From the NCBI GenBank assembly GCA_037576195.1, contig JAQZDE010000010.1, forward strand, positions 86,001 through 150,000: DNA of 64,000 nucleotides, in the 5' to 3' direction. Position 1 is the stretch's first letter. The number at the start of each line of letters is the position of its first letter. Source of the DNA: Phytoseiulus persimilis (lineage: Eukaryota; Arthropoda; Arachnida; Mesostigmata; Phytoseiidae). This document shows, piece after piece, positions 11,938 through 24,636 of this stretch. The translations under genes were made by a program, and so were the position numbers. The notes below the pieces were generated by a model. It saw only the letters and a program-made list of their open reading frames with translations. It was not told the origin of the DNA and ran no database searches.

Positions 11938-14900
11938 AACGCTCGAGGTGTTGGGAAATGTTGTTTTCATCGAGATGTTGTGTTACCTTTTCTACAGATC
12001 TTCTGATAAATATGAGCTCTATGGCTCCATGGATGGATATTCTCAGGTGGACGCCAAGCCCTTGCTGCAGCTCGACATTCAATTTGAGCGGTTTCCTGGG
12101 GATAAATTTCCATTTGGAGAACAGCTTCTTCGAGCCTTTGTTTGTCATTCCTCCCTTATTCAACTCGAGTGGAAATGGTGTCAGTTTTTTCGCACGGCTC
12201 GCTAATCAATCATTCGTGCATACTGCCATTTATTTCTCCTCGTGCACATCCCATCTAGTGCCCTGGCGACCTGGGAGCTAGACTCGGGGAGCATGGAACA
12301 GGACAAGAGCGACTCTTCCACATACGGAGACTAGAACTACTACGCCGCTGATTCGACTTCAACGACGTATGCAGTGTACAGTTAAACGAGGCGATCGCCT
12401 TCGCATTGCTACTGATTCCATGGGATGTGGTCGATCCGAGTCGCTGAATTGGTCGCTAGCTTTCCATGGTTTCTTAGAAGAAGCAATACGCTCCCCGGAA
12501 ATCATGTGGCCCTAGCCGACTCCACCCCCAGCTCCTCGTAATCAAAACCGTGAGTCCTTCTGCTGGCCATGACCTCGGATTCCCGGCCTGCGAGGCTGCG
12601 AGAACCCGGGGTAGAGAACTCGAGCTTACGTAAAGCTGAGATCCGGAACCGGTCGACGCTTCAGACCTCTGATCGCCCGCTGCCTCGTGATAGATTATCA
12701 TCGGGTTGCAGTACTTCCGTTGGATAACTAAATATAGACAAAGAAAATATGAGCTTCGGAGATGCACATCGAGTTTGAAAAATTCTGAAATTCTGTTCAC
12801 AAACCAACGAACTCGTTCTCACCGGTGTTGTTGTTGTCGACTTCCACTCCACTCTGGATGAGCCCCGTTTTTTTCACCGACCATGAACTTCCGTCCTAGT
12901 CAATCGTCGCATTCTTGAAGGAGAGCGATTCGAGTTCCTCGGCAAGTGTGTTATTAAGATTCGTGGCAAGATTCCCAGGGGGCGCGTATCTGACTCCGGC
13001 TGGAACATTGGCTGTCCTCAACCGCGTCGTTGACAGGTCACGTGATTGGTTAACTCTTCCCACGGAGTGCTCATTAAGAGCTTGCCGATCGAGAGGAGAA
13101 AAGTCGACGAATCATCGGTCATCACTCCGCAATGGACTCGATGTGACGAAGCGTTGCTTCAAAGATACAGAAGCTGCTCAAAACGATTACAGATTGCATT
13201 CACCTTAGTCTTGTATCGCGTCGATCGAGAATCAATTGTAGTTTCCATCCTGTTGAGCATCGGCAGCTCATACCCGGTCCTTCAAAGACAAGGCATCAAA
13301 CCCGGTTCTTCCGAAAACAAGGTATCAAGCCCGCTAGGGCTGACTCTATTGCTACCTCATGTCGTGAAGTCGAGCCGTGAGTTCCGCTCCCACCGTTAAG
13401 ATTTATCAGATCAAAAGCCCATGAAATTCTCAGGCAACAGGATCTCAGGGCGCATTTCATGAACCCATGGTTTCCAGGTTATTCAAGCCGGGAAATTATA
13501 ATACTCTTCGTTCGACTGCAAAGAAAACGCTCAAGCAGGGCAAATAGATGGAGTCGTCTCGAGTCTTCTCCGAGACTGAAAAACAGAGAGTCATAAACTC
13601 CTCACATCCCGCCAGAAGTAGAGACCACGGAAGCGAGTTCTCGACCCGAACCTCGCATTTGATGCGGGCCGAAAGATCTCTCGAACTCTATGCGCACATC
13701 CATAGACCCAACCGTTCCTGGCAAATAACTTTTTGTAGTCGAGATGATGATTGGAACATCATCGGGCCTCAAGAGAAAAATATGAGAAGACATTCGAACC
13801 GCTTTCGAGCCATATGAAAAGACGAACTCCAGCTCGCCGGCTACGAATCTTCTGCCACGAAGCTTGTGGTACATCGGATGTGTGGAAAATCACCAAGAAC
13901 AAAAGAATATCAATCGAAGGCTCTAACTCGAATAGCTGAAGTGGACTAAGCTGGAGTGATCGAGCGTTTGGTGCCTGGAAGAGGAAGCTTGTGTCAAACT
14001 TGGGCACAGACGACTCTCGAGGATAAAGTTGACAGGTTTTCCAGAGCCGGGCACTCCCGATTATGATCCACTTCTGTAGATATTATCTATTCAAGCAGAA
14101 CAAAGCTAACGGATTACCGTCCGCCAGGTCTCTGATGAGTTGTTAGCGCGCTTGTATGCGGAAGCGATCCGAATTCGCTCCAATCCCGTACTCCTTCATA
14201 AGAACGATAGCAGCTGTTTGAACCGCATGAGTTGGATACGGTCACTATTGCCATGTGAGATCACACATATGCAACCATGAGATGACCTCAGTGTTGATCT
14301 TCGATCCCTCAACATCAGGCGGAAGCGGAAACACAGGCAGCGGACTCTCTGGAAATTAATATCATCGGCAATCGGTGGCGATGGAAGATTTGGTTGATTT
14401 AAGATTCCCGTTCGAGGTCTCGAAGATGTCTCAGGGACAGCCTTGTCATATGGTAGGCGAGTCGTTTGTTCCCTCCGACTTTCCCGCCTATCGGCTCGCC
14501 CCCTCCCCGAGACCGTTGCCTCAGCGGACGATAGCGTGAAGAGCTCTGTTCACCAATACGTGCCGATCAGACGTTCAGCGGTGCTTGAGTCGACGTCAGG
14601 TGCGTCTCTGATAAGCGCACGCCTTTGCATTCGAGAGAGCAACGAATACGGCTGAGCAGCCAGTTTCGGCCTCGATCGGTTCGGCTTCCGATCGTGGTTT
14701 CGGCATCGATCACAGCATGTCGATGTTTTCGACGGCGATTTCCGTGCACAAGACATATATTCGAGCGAATATTCAACCAGAAAATTCCGTCGAGAAAAAC
14801 GTCAAAATTGAGGGGACCCGCACGAAAATGGCGAAGTTCACAAACTCGGTCGCGGCCGTGAACACCGTTAAAACGCACGGCTCTAGTTGAAAGGAGTGAA

Positions 14901-17900
14901 ACTTCGATCCATGGCCTCTGTAGCGTGGCAATGAGATGCCAGCGCGCTTAGATTCTGGGGCCGATTCGGGTGCGAGTGCCGTACTTCGAATAGAACAACG
15001 GATGCCCCGTTCTGTCCAGCCGCCGCTCTCAGGTTCGTGCTAGTCGACGTGTGTCCGGCAGGAAAGAGGCCGGTCCTGAGGGTCCGCTAGGGCTGCGGCA
15101 CTCCCGTTTTGAATGTCCCCATACTTTTGATATCACCCCTTCTTATGCGGAATCAGGTCTTTTTCTGAGCGCACGATAAGAAACGAAAGGAAGTGATTCC
15201 ACCCCCAACGCGCAGGTTGCCGGCATCATTCATCGAATCGATTCCCCGCCTCCATGATTCGAGGAGAGATACCGAAAAACAGAAAACGGACAAGCTTTCG
15301 AAAGTCGTATTCCGCATCGGGTCGCAGTTCTGGCGGCGAGAGGAACAGATTCCTGTGCGAATTCTGGCTTATTTCACTCATCGTCATAATTCGATTCTGC
15401 TCGTGCTGATTGATTACGAATCAGGCGACTCGCATCGCGCGTGATATGGAACCCTCTGAATTCAGAAGCTCAACCATGCGCACCTCCGGCAGACGATGTT
15501 TATCCTTCCCCGTGTACCTAACGCCAGCTCCGGGAGAATTTGGTTCACTTTTCGGCAGTCATACCATGGAGAAATCTCTCATGCTTGGTGGAGTTCGCGT
15601 TGCCGAGCGGTGCGAGCCGCGTCTTCAAAGGCACCAAAAGCCCGCAATGTGTTTGGTTTTTCCCAGGAGGCGGCAACCATTGCTAGCCGCCACCGGGCAG
15701 TGAGGAAACGCAAGTGATTCTGCCTCTGCCCGAAATGTATTGGATGGCAGTCATCTTCCAGAAGTCATTGTCTTCCTGCGTTCGTCCCTGTGATTCAGTG
15801 AGTCACTCCGTGTTCACAAACCGATCCTGATCGCGACAGAATCCTGGAGCGATGAGTCATCTACAGTGTGACATCCTCGTGAGACTTCCGTTGAGGGAGT
15901 CGTTCCTGAAGGAAAAATTGAGGGGTGATATCCGGCTCCGGAAAATGGGCGGAAAATATGGAATCCTCATGGCGAATCCCAGATGAACATCGGCACATTG
16001 TATCAGGGATCTATCGAGAGGTCATGGGGGGGACTATAAAAGTTGTCCGTTCTCAAAATTGTCACCCTCTCTCATGGAATCGATCGTGAGAGGAGGGTCA
16101 CGCGTCAGAGCTCTGAAATCATGCCAAGAGCCGCGGGTGGCGATTCCTTATGGGTGAAACCTCGTTAATGAGAAGAAAGCCTGAAATTTGAGGCAGCCGC
16201 CAGCTGGGACCGGGGGCCGAGCACTGGGGTGATTGTTATACTTTAAAGAGAACTGCGACCTTACTACCCGACACCACGTTGTTATCTGCCGCCGCTCTCG
16301 CATTACCGACAAATACAGGTATTTAAATGAATCGTTGTAATTATATAACAATGTCTGCTGATGGTGGGTCGAGCGTTTCCTTTCCCCTGGGAATCACCCT
16401 CGAGGTTTGAATAGAGTCCCCTCTCATTATCTCGTGGCAGAGCTGACAAAATCCTCCATAGCATGATGCTCGAGGGCTGAACAAACCCATGAGCGTCCTC
16501 AACCGTGAATCACCGTCCCATGTCAGAGACGTAACACCGGTCAAAGTTTCGGGTGAAGCGGAACACTTCCCTCGCCATGATCGGTGCCCAAAGCTGGGGA
16601 ACGAAATAACGGCCCGGAAGGAAACGGCTGGTGGACAATTCGCTCTCCACAAGCGGTTCCAACCGGTTCCCCATGATCGAGCATGACACTGACGCCGTCG
16701 TCGGAAATCCTGACCCGATCGATTCGATGAATTTCAAGGGCTGTGATATCTTCAAGGGCACTGGGGCGAGTTACAAGAGTGGAGCTTCCCGAGCGGACTC
16801 GCTCGAATTTCGGGTATGCGGTCAACGCTAGGACCAGCAAGCCGACGTCTGCTGTAGAGACGATATCTCCCTTCGATCTCGGAGGCGAAAGCCATGATAT
16901 GTTTGAATCGTTGATTCGAAACGGATGAATGTACGTGTCAACGGCCTCCGACAACAATGACTACACGGAGTAACAATACCGTGCGAAGCCCGAATGCTAT
17001 GGCTCCTGGTTATCTCTTATCATTCGGGCCCCCGCCTCGCGGATCGGAGTCTCATGATATTCTGGCATGCTAGATATCTCTGAAAAAGCTCTGTTCCGGA
17101 ACTTCCCCAGTTTTCCGTAACGCAAGGTACGTCTTACAGGGGGCTGTTCTGTATTTATTGGGACGTCAGTCAACGGAAGTCAAACTGTCCATTGATGATC
17201 TGTGATATTTTCACCAAATCGAAACACGGAGAAGAATTTCAAGTGTGTTTCATATCGCTGTATCGAACTTAGCTTTCTGGATTCCCATGGCAATTCCGAG
17301 TGTACGCGCTTCATTATTTTCCATTAGGAACCCGTCGTTGGAGCTTCGAATGACGTCATACATTCGACCCGCGCGAGCTCTATTCTGGCCCGCGAATCGT
17401 CCGACAGGCACGATACAAGCTCGCACGATTTCGGTCCCGAATAATGTACATCCCTGCCGATGAGTGATCAGCCTATCAGGACTTCGATGCGAATGACGCA
17501 AATGGATCTCAACCCCGCTCGTTGTTTCTCGACGTTTACATGTTCCTCCGCAATGGCTCGGCTCGTTCCACGGGTAATTCCTCAAACATGCATGACAAGC
17601 ATGGAATGGCATCGAGAGTGGCGGAGAGTTACGGATTTTCCACTCCACGGCGATTTTCCCTTCATGGCTACTTCCATCGCACAAGCTACTGTCTTGAGAA
17701 CGAGGACTTCAATCCGGAACCAGGGGTTGGCTGCAACGATAGGATACGGTGGATGAGTTTTTTCAACTCATTTCGTTGAACTGCTGTTTGTCAGCAGTTT
17801 TGTCGATTCTTCGCAGGTGGCGGGTGTACTCGATCCCAACCAGAACTGTCGTTCATAACTCCGATTTATTGAGCTTGCTCCTCCGTGCACGATCTCCAGC

Positions 17901-20900
17901 CGCGAGTCGCTGCAGCCGTAGTTTCATGAGTGGAGGCAACGGCTTGGACCAGTGACGGCGCTAGCGGGAAGCTAGGGCAGCTTGAGAGTACCGAATAAAG
18001 TTCGCAGCTCTAAGGCCGACGCAGCCGTCAGAAAAATCTTCGATGGATCGTTAAGTCTCGAATCTCAGAATCGGGGAGCTAAGCTTCCCGAAAATTATTT
18101 TGCCAGGTTTGACCTCACGACGATTCGGAGACAATTTCTCGGAGATCCGTTGTGTTCAAGCGAAAGTTCAGACACTTCTCTGACGCCGATATCGAGAAAC
18201 TCCCACGCCAGTCCACATTTTGAGCGGTGCTCAGTTCCGCTGTGAACTCTGCGCTGTCCTCTGTCACGCGATCACCCTTTCCCTCAATATTCCGGCGGCG
18301 GTAAACAGAGATTCTGGAACGATTCCAGGGATCTCGGGATACAGTGATCGATTCCGAATCGGTCGCGGCGATGCAAAAACAGAAACTGATGAGAAACCTC
18401 GGAATGAGGTCCCAGTTGACTACAGTGTTGAGTCCGGTAAGTTTGCTTGAATCGATCCTCCGCGTGTAGTAGCGTCTCCAGAAGGTCTATGGAGAAATGA
18501 TATCGAAACGCCCTTCGTGATACCATCTACAGAAGAATCGTTCTGTGATTTCTTCGTTAATCACAATGAGAACAGAATCAGGCATTAGCCATTCTTCGAA
18601 GCATCTGGAGTGCCTTAGATTCCTCATACAATACATACAGAAATTCCTGGAAAATCTCACGAGAATCTCGCCGTCCAAAACAGCTTCCCAAACCAAAATT
18701 CCTGGCGCCGCCACTGCCCTGGACGCTTCCAGGACGAGCATGCCGATTAACGTCATAATTGAGCCCACTGATTACTCGTCTGACAACAAGTCACTTATTG
18801 GAGCAAACAATACCGAACACGGAACTGTCTCGACTCTTGACCAACACCATAAGCTCCATTTCAAGCAGCTGCTACGGGCCTAGGCTTCGTCCACTGATTG
18901 AAATATTCTTCTATTCGCTACGCTAGATTCCTCGACAGACCCTGATCCGGGCATATATTCCTGTCCGGTCTTCTTTTGCGTAAACCACTTCGCTTACATA
19001 TTTCTCGATAGTTTCCATCAACGATGGGAGTCATGTGTATTCCATACGGTACGTGTGTTGATCTGTACAAGTCCCAATCCACTCAGTACCCCGCAATGTA
19101 CGCGTGTGTGCTAGACTTTCGGGCGATGGTTGGCTGCGTGGATTTTAGCCGGAAATGGAACGATTGCCGTCAGTGTCAAATGTGGGATCGCCTGAGGTAA
19201 ATACGATTCCCCAATCCCACTGGGAGCAAACAATATTATCTCAGCGTTTTCGCGAGAGAAAATGACCTCCGTCCGCTGCAAAAAAAAATGGATGCTCGAT
19301 GAGCGTTTCGTGAATCGTTGGATCGAATGGGAGATTTGCGAACTATTCGAAGCAGCACAGCGCCGTGCGCATCCCACGGCACTTGAGGCGGCTTGGTTTA
19401 AACCTGGCATTCCACTCGATCCGGTGGATCGCGGTAAGGGACTATGCCACTCTCCGCGGATCGGGCTTCCAGAGAATTCAACTGCTGGCTTCATATCCGC
19501 AACATGCTTAAGATAGGGTTTGACTTCAATGATCAAGCGAACGGTATCTCTTTTCCTCAGCTCAGCCAGCGCAGAGCGCTTTCAGGCCATTGGGCATCTC
19601 TCGACCTCGATTTAGGGGCAGCACTTCGACGAGAGCGAGTCCGATGGTGTAGCTCGTCTGAACTTTCGCCAAGAACTTGCCGGCGTTTCCCGTCGTGGCG
19701 GAGCAAAATAAAAACCTCCAAGAAAGAGCTCGAGTCGGTCGTTTCATAATTCTCTTCGTAAGGGATGAATTTGAATTTCTGAAATCCGTTGGGCTGTGAC
19801 GAAGAGTCGTGAGGCTAAACGCCGAACCAAAGACAGTCTAACAGGTTTTCAGCGACGCTGTCGCAGCGGTGGTGATCGCGACTCCGTCCCATATAGCTCA
19901 TGGCTGCGCTGTGGGACACACTGTGGGAAAGATGGGAGAACATTCTACGACGACGTCGGCGACTCGTCATCCCTATCGATACCGACCTGGGAGCTCGGTG
20001 CTGCTGTTCGCACCGGGTGGAAAAAAATGTGAGCCATCAGGGAGCATCGAAAGATCATTAGCACATCAGAACGGAGTGTATCATCAACATTAAGGAGCAT
20101 CAGTGAGCCGGGCCGCTCGTGAACCCTCCAGCTCGGAGAACATAGGGTTCAAAAACTAGCGCCATTCCCTCCCTCACGCGCTCTTTCCTAACCCCTAGGA
20201 GGGGAGCTGTTCACTGCAGCGGTAGTGTCGCCGCCATCGCTCGATCTCGGAGATCGGCTCTCGAGCTCGAGTCTTGTCTCCTTTTTCCCAGAGTTTCGTT
20301 GGGCGCATTCCCCAGTTCATTCGATCACGAGTCGACCACAGTCAATGATTTATGGGAAGCGGCAGGACTAGGTGCTGCTGTGGAAAGACAGCTGGCAAGC
20401 ATACTGGTACTGATCTGAGATCGAATTAGTAGCAGGGAACAGCTTCTAATTCGCTTCTGAACTCTCTCGAGATCGGCGCCGAATGCCCTTGTGAACTCGC
20501 GCCCTTGGTCGTCATTCCAGAGTGGATGGGATGCATCAAACACTGGCTCGGGATTTCCGTCAGCAGGAAGAGTTCTCGTCTGATTTTTCCCGAGTTTGAC
20601 TTCTTAGGACGGCAGTTGACGGGTGAATTGTGCGAATGCGCCATGAGCAATGATTTCCTTCGATTGGGGCATGCTTCTTCAAAGATGCCGATATTCACAG
20701 ACTCGGCGTTGAAGAAGTGGGTTGACAACGCCAGAAGGGACAGCCGTCGTGCGGCCGTGGATTACCGATGTTGATCTTTCGACGACCTTATACTCTGTCT
20801 GGGAGGAGGCAGCGTGAATTAAGTCGACGGCGATAACGGCCGCGTGGCACTCCGCGCTTGACTTGAAACATTCCCGCAACGAATGAAACTCTCCCTTGCC

Positions 20901-22799
20901 TAATTTCATGTGTCGTCATTTCGACACTAGCGTTTGAATGAATAACGACCCATTGGCCCATGACCTGAAGCATAACGCGGCTTCAAGACCTGGCTCATGA
21001 TTGTCTCGCGATTGGCGGTCGCAGACCTGGACTTGCGAGTCCGACGAGGCAAGCCGAGGGCGCGAAATTTCACGCGCGATTTGAAGCCAGACACCTCTCT
21101 CGGTGTTTGCGTGAAAAACGATCGCGGTCGTTACCAGCTCAGAATCTGGGATCCCGAGATCCGGATTCGAATCCAAGATCGTGCGCTCTCACCTGGACAC
21201 GCACTCCCAGATTCCGGCGACCCTCACTCGCGATCACTCAAAACTGGGTCCTGATCCCGCTCGGAATCCGCTACTGATCTCGCTTTTTCACAGATCGACC
21301 GTCTCATTCAAAAGCTCTTCCTCCAATCCCCATTTCTAGGCTGGCCCGAGAGCTCGGAGCACTCTGCTCCGGCGACGATCATTCCCTGCTGAGTAGGAAC
21401 TCGACTCTCTGAGCGAGGAGGGCTCCTACAGCTGGACTTTGCCACTCCTCTCCTGGTTGCCGCGAGAGATGAACGAGGCTGGCGCATCTCGGTGTGCCTG
21501 CCACCGGTTCCGAACGAATCTAACGGCACAACACTATGCTGGAAAGCAGCTCCGGCACGAGAGCGGGTCGGGAAATGTTCGGAGAGCTTCGCTGACGGTA
21601 CTACCCTCGCCTCGATCCCCTCGCTCCGCGTTCCATTTCCCTCTGGGCTCACCTCAGGAGTGGGACAACCAACCAGCAGGGCAGGCAAGCGAGTAAGCAG
21701 TCGGGCAATGTGCAACATCCATTCTAGCCGAGTGACATCAACTTCGCGCTCGTCTCAACACAACTCTGAACGGGCATCTGCGCGACACCGTCCCGTGTGA
21801 GTGTGGCCATAGATCAATTATGTTTACAGCTTCATCGCCCGCGTTGGCTCGTTATCTGATCCTAACGGGTGATCGCTCCACAAACGTCAGTCGCGTTCGT
21901 ATCCACATGCTCAACTGAGTCATTAACAGAACTCCGACTGTGACCGCCAGCCGCCCAAGTTCTGATTCTCGTAGACGCCCTTGCATGTGTATGTTTTCAT
22001 CCCGGCGCGTCAGTGTCGTATTATCGTTCCGATTTTCCACCGCCGAACACATTCGAACGTGAGCTTGCGCGCAACGATATCCACGGCGGAAGCGGCTTCT
22101 AGGAACAGTTTCTGGTTTTCTCTCGGCCGACGGCCACGTGAGTGAGTTAGGAAACGAATGGGAGAGTGCCGCCAATGAGTACCATGAGCGTCTTTTCACC
22201 CGGGCGGGACCTTGAAATTGAAGAGACTCTTCGCCTCGTAATAGTTAGCGGGCCCGATTCAGTCGCTCGGCTCATCGAGTGCTGCTTCCATCGACGATCG
22301 AACGTGCAGGATTGCGTCCACATCGCCACATATCCAGAGAGCTGTCAAGTTTAGATTGGTCCCGTTCTTAATACTTCTCAGAGCCCCAAATGCTCGTCGC
22401 TGCCTCCTCCATAGCGGTGTTGACGCGGGAGCTCCCGCCCGCTGCCGGACCCGGGTCGCACTCATGACAGACAACACATGATGAGTGTGACTCTAATCCA
22501 TAATCACGTACGGAATAGCAGAGCACATTGTGATTTAATTAGAGTGCTCCGCGCAGTAATCAATGAGAGGAAGCTGGTCAGTGTTTTGCTCTTGACCGTA
22601 GCCGATCGCTCATGAATAGTTCGTGGAACTACCCTGACCCTCTGGACTGATGACAATGCGCTATTCAGAAGCAATGCCCAACCTTGTAGAAGGTAGACCT
22701 TTCAATGGGCGAGCAAGTTTTGAACGAGCCAATGACACTACCAGACGTGAGCTTCATCACCATACAGATGACGTTTGCTGGCAGCGTCGCCGCACTAGT
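11938..22799. other. unassigned region, scattered open frames
   Basis: About 10.9 kb without a gene I can name. It starts with the probable 3' UTR of the BLOC-1 subunit gene. Minus-strand open fragments at about 13602-14007, 14567-14878, 16541-16957, 17250-17684, 18487-18768, 19111-19536 and 20325-20728 have plausible codon use and several hydrophobic stretches, yet frames change and no phase-consistent splicing links them. They may be remnants of one or more genes, or chance. An imperfect tandem pair of about 28 bp occurs at 13272-13328. Confidence 0.35.
13272..13328. repeat. imperfect tandem duplication, two units of about 28 bp
   Basis: Two adjacent units share the pattern acccggt-cttc...acaaggatcaa with a few substitutions (first about 13272-13299, second about 13300-13328). 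Only two copies are present. No gene overlaps them. Confidence 0.6.
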
Positions 22800-22950
22800 C
22801 GTCATTACCTCCGGCGATTACCCACCTAGCGCAGGAGCCGGGAACTTCACGTTTTAATTCTGCTCAATCAGCGGCTTCAGATCATCATAGCGATCGCCTG
22901 CTGATGGGATAACACGCTTACTGTCACTTTCATCGCCGCTGTTGTCGTTG

Positions 22951-22985
22951 CCGCCGCCGCCGCCGCCATCGTCGTCGTGGTCGTG
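22951..22985. repeat. CCG / GTC trinucleotide run
   Basis: About six consecutive CCG units are followed by GTC-type triplets. The run lies in no supported coding exon. Confidence 0.7.
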
Positions 22986-23399
22986 GGAATCGCGACCGTC
23001 GCGCTTGTGAGCGAAGCCACTCGGTTAACGAGTGGACAAGCCACTACAATCAACACGAGAATAAAAGTTGAGTCAACAAGCGTCGAGCACTGATTTAAAG
23101 TGTGTGGGTGCTGGTGCCGCCGACGCCGTTTGCCTCGGATTGAGCCAAGAAAGGCGAGTCGTTTTTTCTTCTTGGCCGCTGTCGTCCTCGCGGCCGCAGG
23201 CACCGTTGCTCTCACATAGACACACACTTATTCACTCACTCGCGCGCTCACCCGTTCTTTCTCACTCGCTTATTGTAATCGGGCTGTTTGCTTCCTCGCT
23301 TGGAATAAGGCGGCAATGTCCTGAGTTGGCATCCTGCCCACTATGCGTGTTGCGCCTTTCAGGAGTCTGTTGCCGATCCTGACTCGGGATATACGGCAA

Positions 23400-23465
23400 C
23401 CCGACAAGCGAACGACGAGCGAACGAACGAGCGGACGAATGAATGAGCGAACGACAAACAAACGA
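23400..23465. repeat. degenerate GAAC/GAACGA short-unit repeat
   Basis: Repeated four- to eight-base units built on gcgaacga and acgaacga run for about 65 bp with drift. No coding role is visible. Confidence 0.6.
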
Positions 23466-24623
23466 AAAAGCCGACAGGAAGGCGGGCAACCAGGCCTCCG
23501 TCGGCCGAACCGACCGGCCGTGATTGTTGAGGACCCGACGAGAAGGCCGTGCGAGCAGTCCGACAGGCGCACGATTCCAAATCAGCAGGAAAATGGTCAG
23601 GTTTGCCGACGTCAGATGCTCCTGTCACATGCTCGCCCACCTGTCTCCCCGTCTGTCATGCCGTTCTCTAGTTTGTGGCTCAGATAGCCTCCCCACTCCA
23701 CCGTTGGGGCAGATAAATGACCCGCGAGCGAGTGAGACCCTTGACGCTCGGCTACTTGGTTGCATCGCGCCTCGACCAAGAACAACTGAATTCTGATGCT
23801 GATAGACGATTCTCGATGACGTCGACGATTCGACGCCAGCCCGATCGCTTCCGTCGACGACGCTGAAAACTCCCTTGCCTGCTTCGCGTTCAACGGCGCA
23901 GTCATCACCTCGCGAACAAGATTCCTCTGCGAGATCAGGCTTGCGTCCGAGTTCACGAACCGTGTCGACTGCGAATCCCCTGCCGATGACTCAGCGACTG
24001 TGGAATTGAGAGCGGACAAAAGGAATGCGTCGATGACAATCAAACGTGATAGAGCATGGTGGATGAGAGCAATGATTATGAAGATCGATTCGGTGAGCGG
24101 GAGCTGGGAGAACCGATGAAAATCAGCTCTTCAACTATTGTTAGCTCGCTAACGAGCTATGTTTACTTTTTGAGATGTAATCAATATCAGCGAGAAATCT
24201 GAACAAAGCGCGCTCGGTATCGGATGTCAATTGACAGCGAGCGGAAGTTTCTGAAACGATCAGCCGCTATTGTTGTTGTGTGGTGTGTTCGTTGACTTGT
24301 CAAACTTCACATTGTTACGGCATTGAAAATGTGGGACACTTTTGCTGACCCATCAAACGAACGTCCCAACCATTGTCATGTAGCGACGTGGCTGGTTCCT
24401 CGGTCGACGTCCTCACAGCGAGAGTTGTCTGCGTCCCCGTCCGGATCTTTGACTCGACGCTTCCCCCGGAGTCCCCCGCAGCTATCGAGTCAACGGCGCC
24501 GCTTTCGTTGCCGTATGCTGTGGTTCGACTCGAGGTGGAATTCACGGGAAGGCCGAATAACTTGTTGCTCCCGGAAGCTGCTGTCAGCCTAATGGAGAGA
24601 GTTCTTCAAGGAATGCAGCGGTA

Positions 24624-24636
24624 GGGGGGGGGGGGG
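24624..24636 (+). repeat. G13 homopolymer
   Basis: Thirteen consecutive G residues on the plus strand. Its length may be uncertain because homopolymers are prone to sequencing error. Confidence 0.7.

Noticed and set aside
20325-20728. Minus frames with text such as FDASHPLWNDDQGREFTRAF, at first suggestive of a neprilysin-like M13 peptidase
   Set aside because: No HEXXH zinc motif or other M13 signature is present, and the frame is closed on both sides without fitting splice sites.
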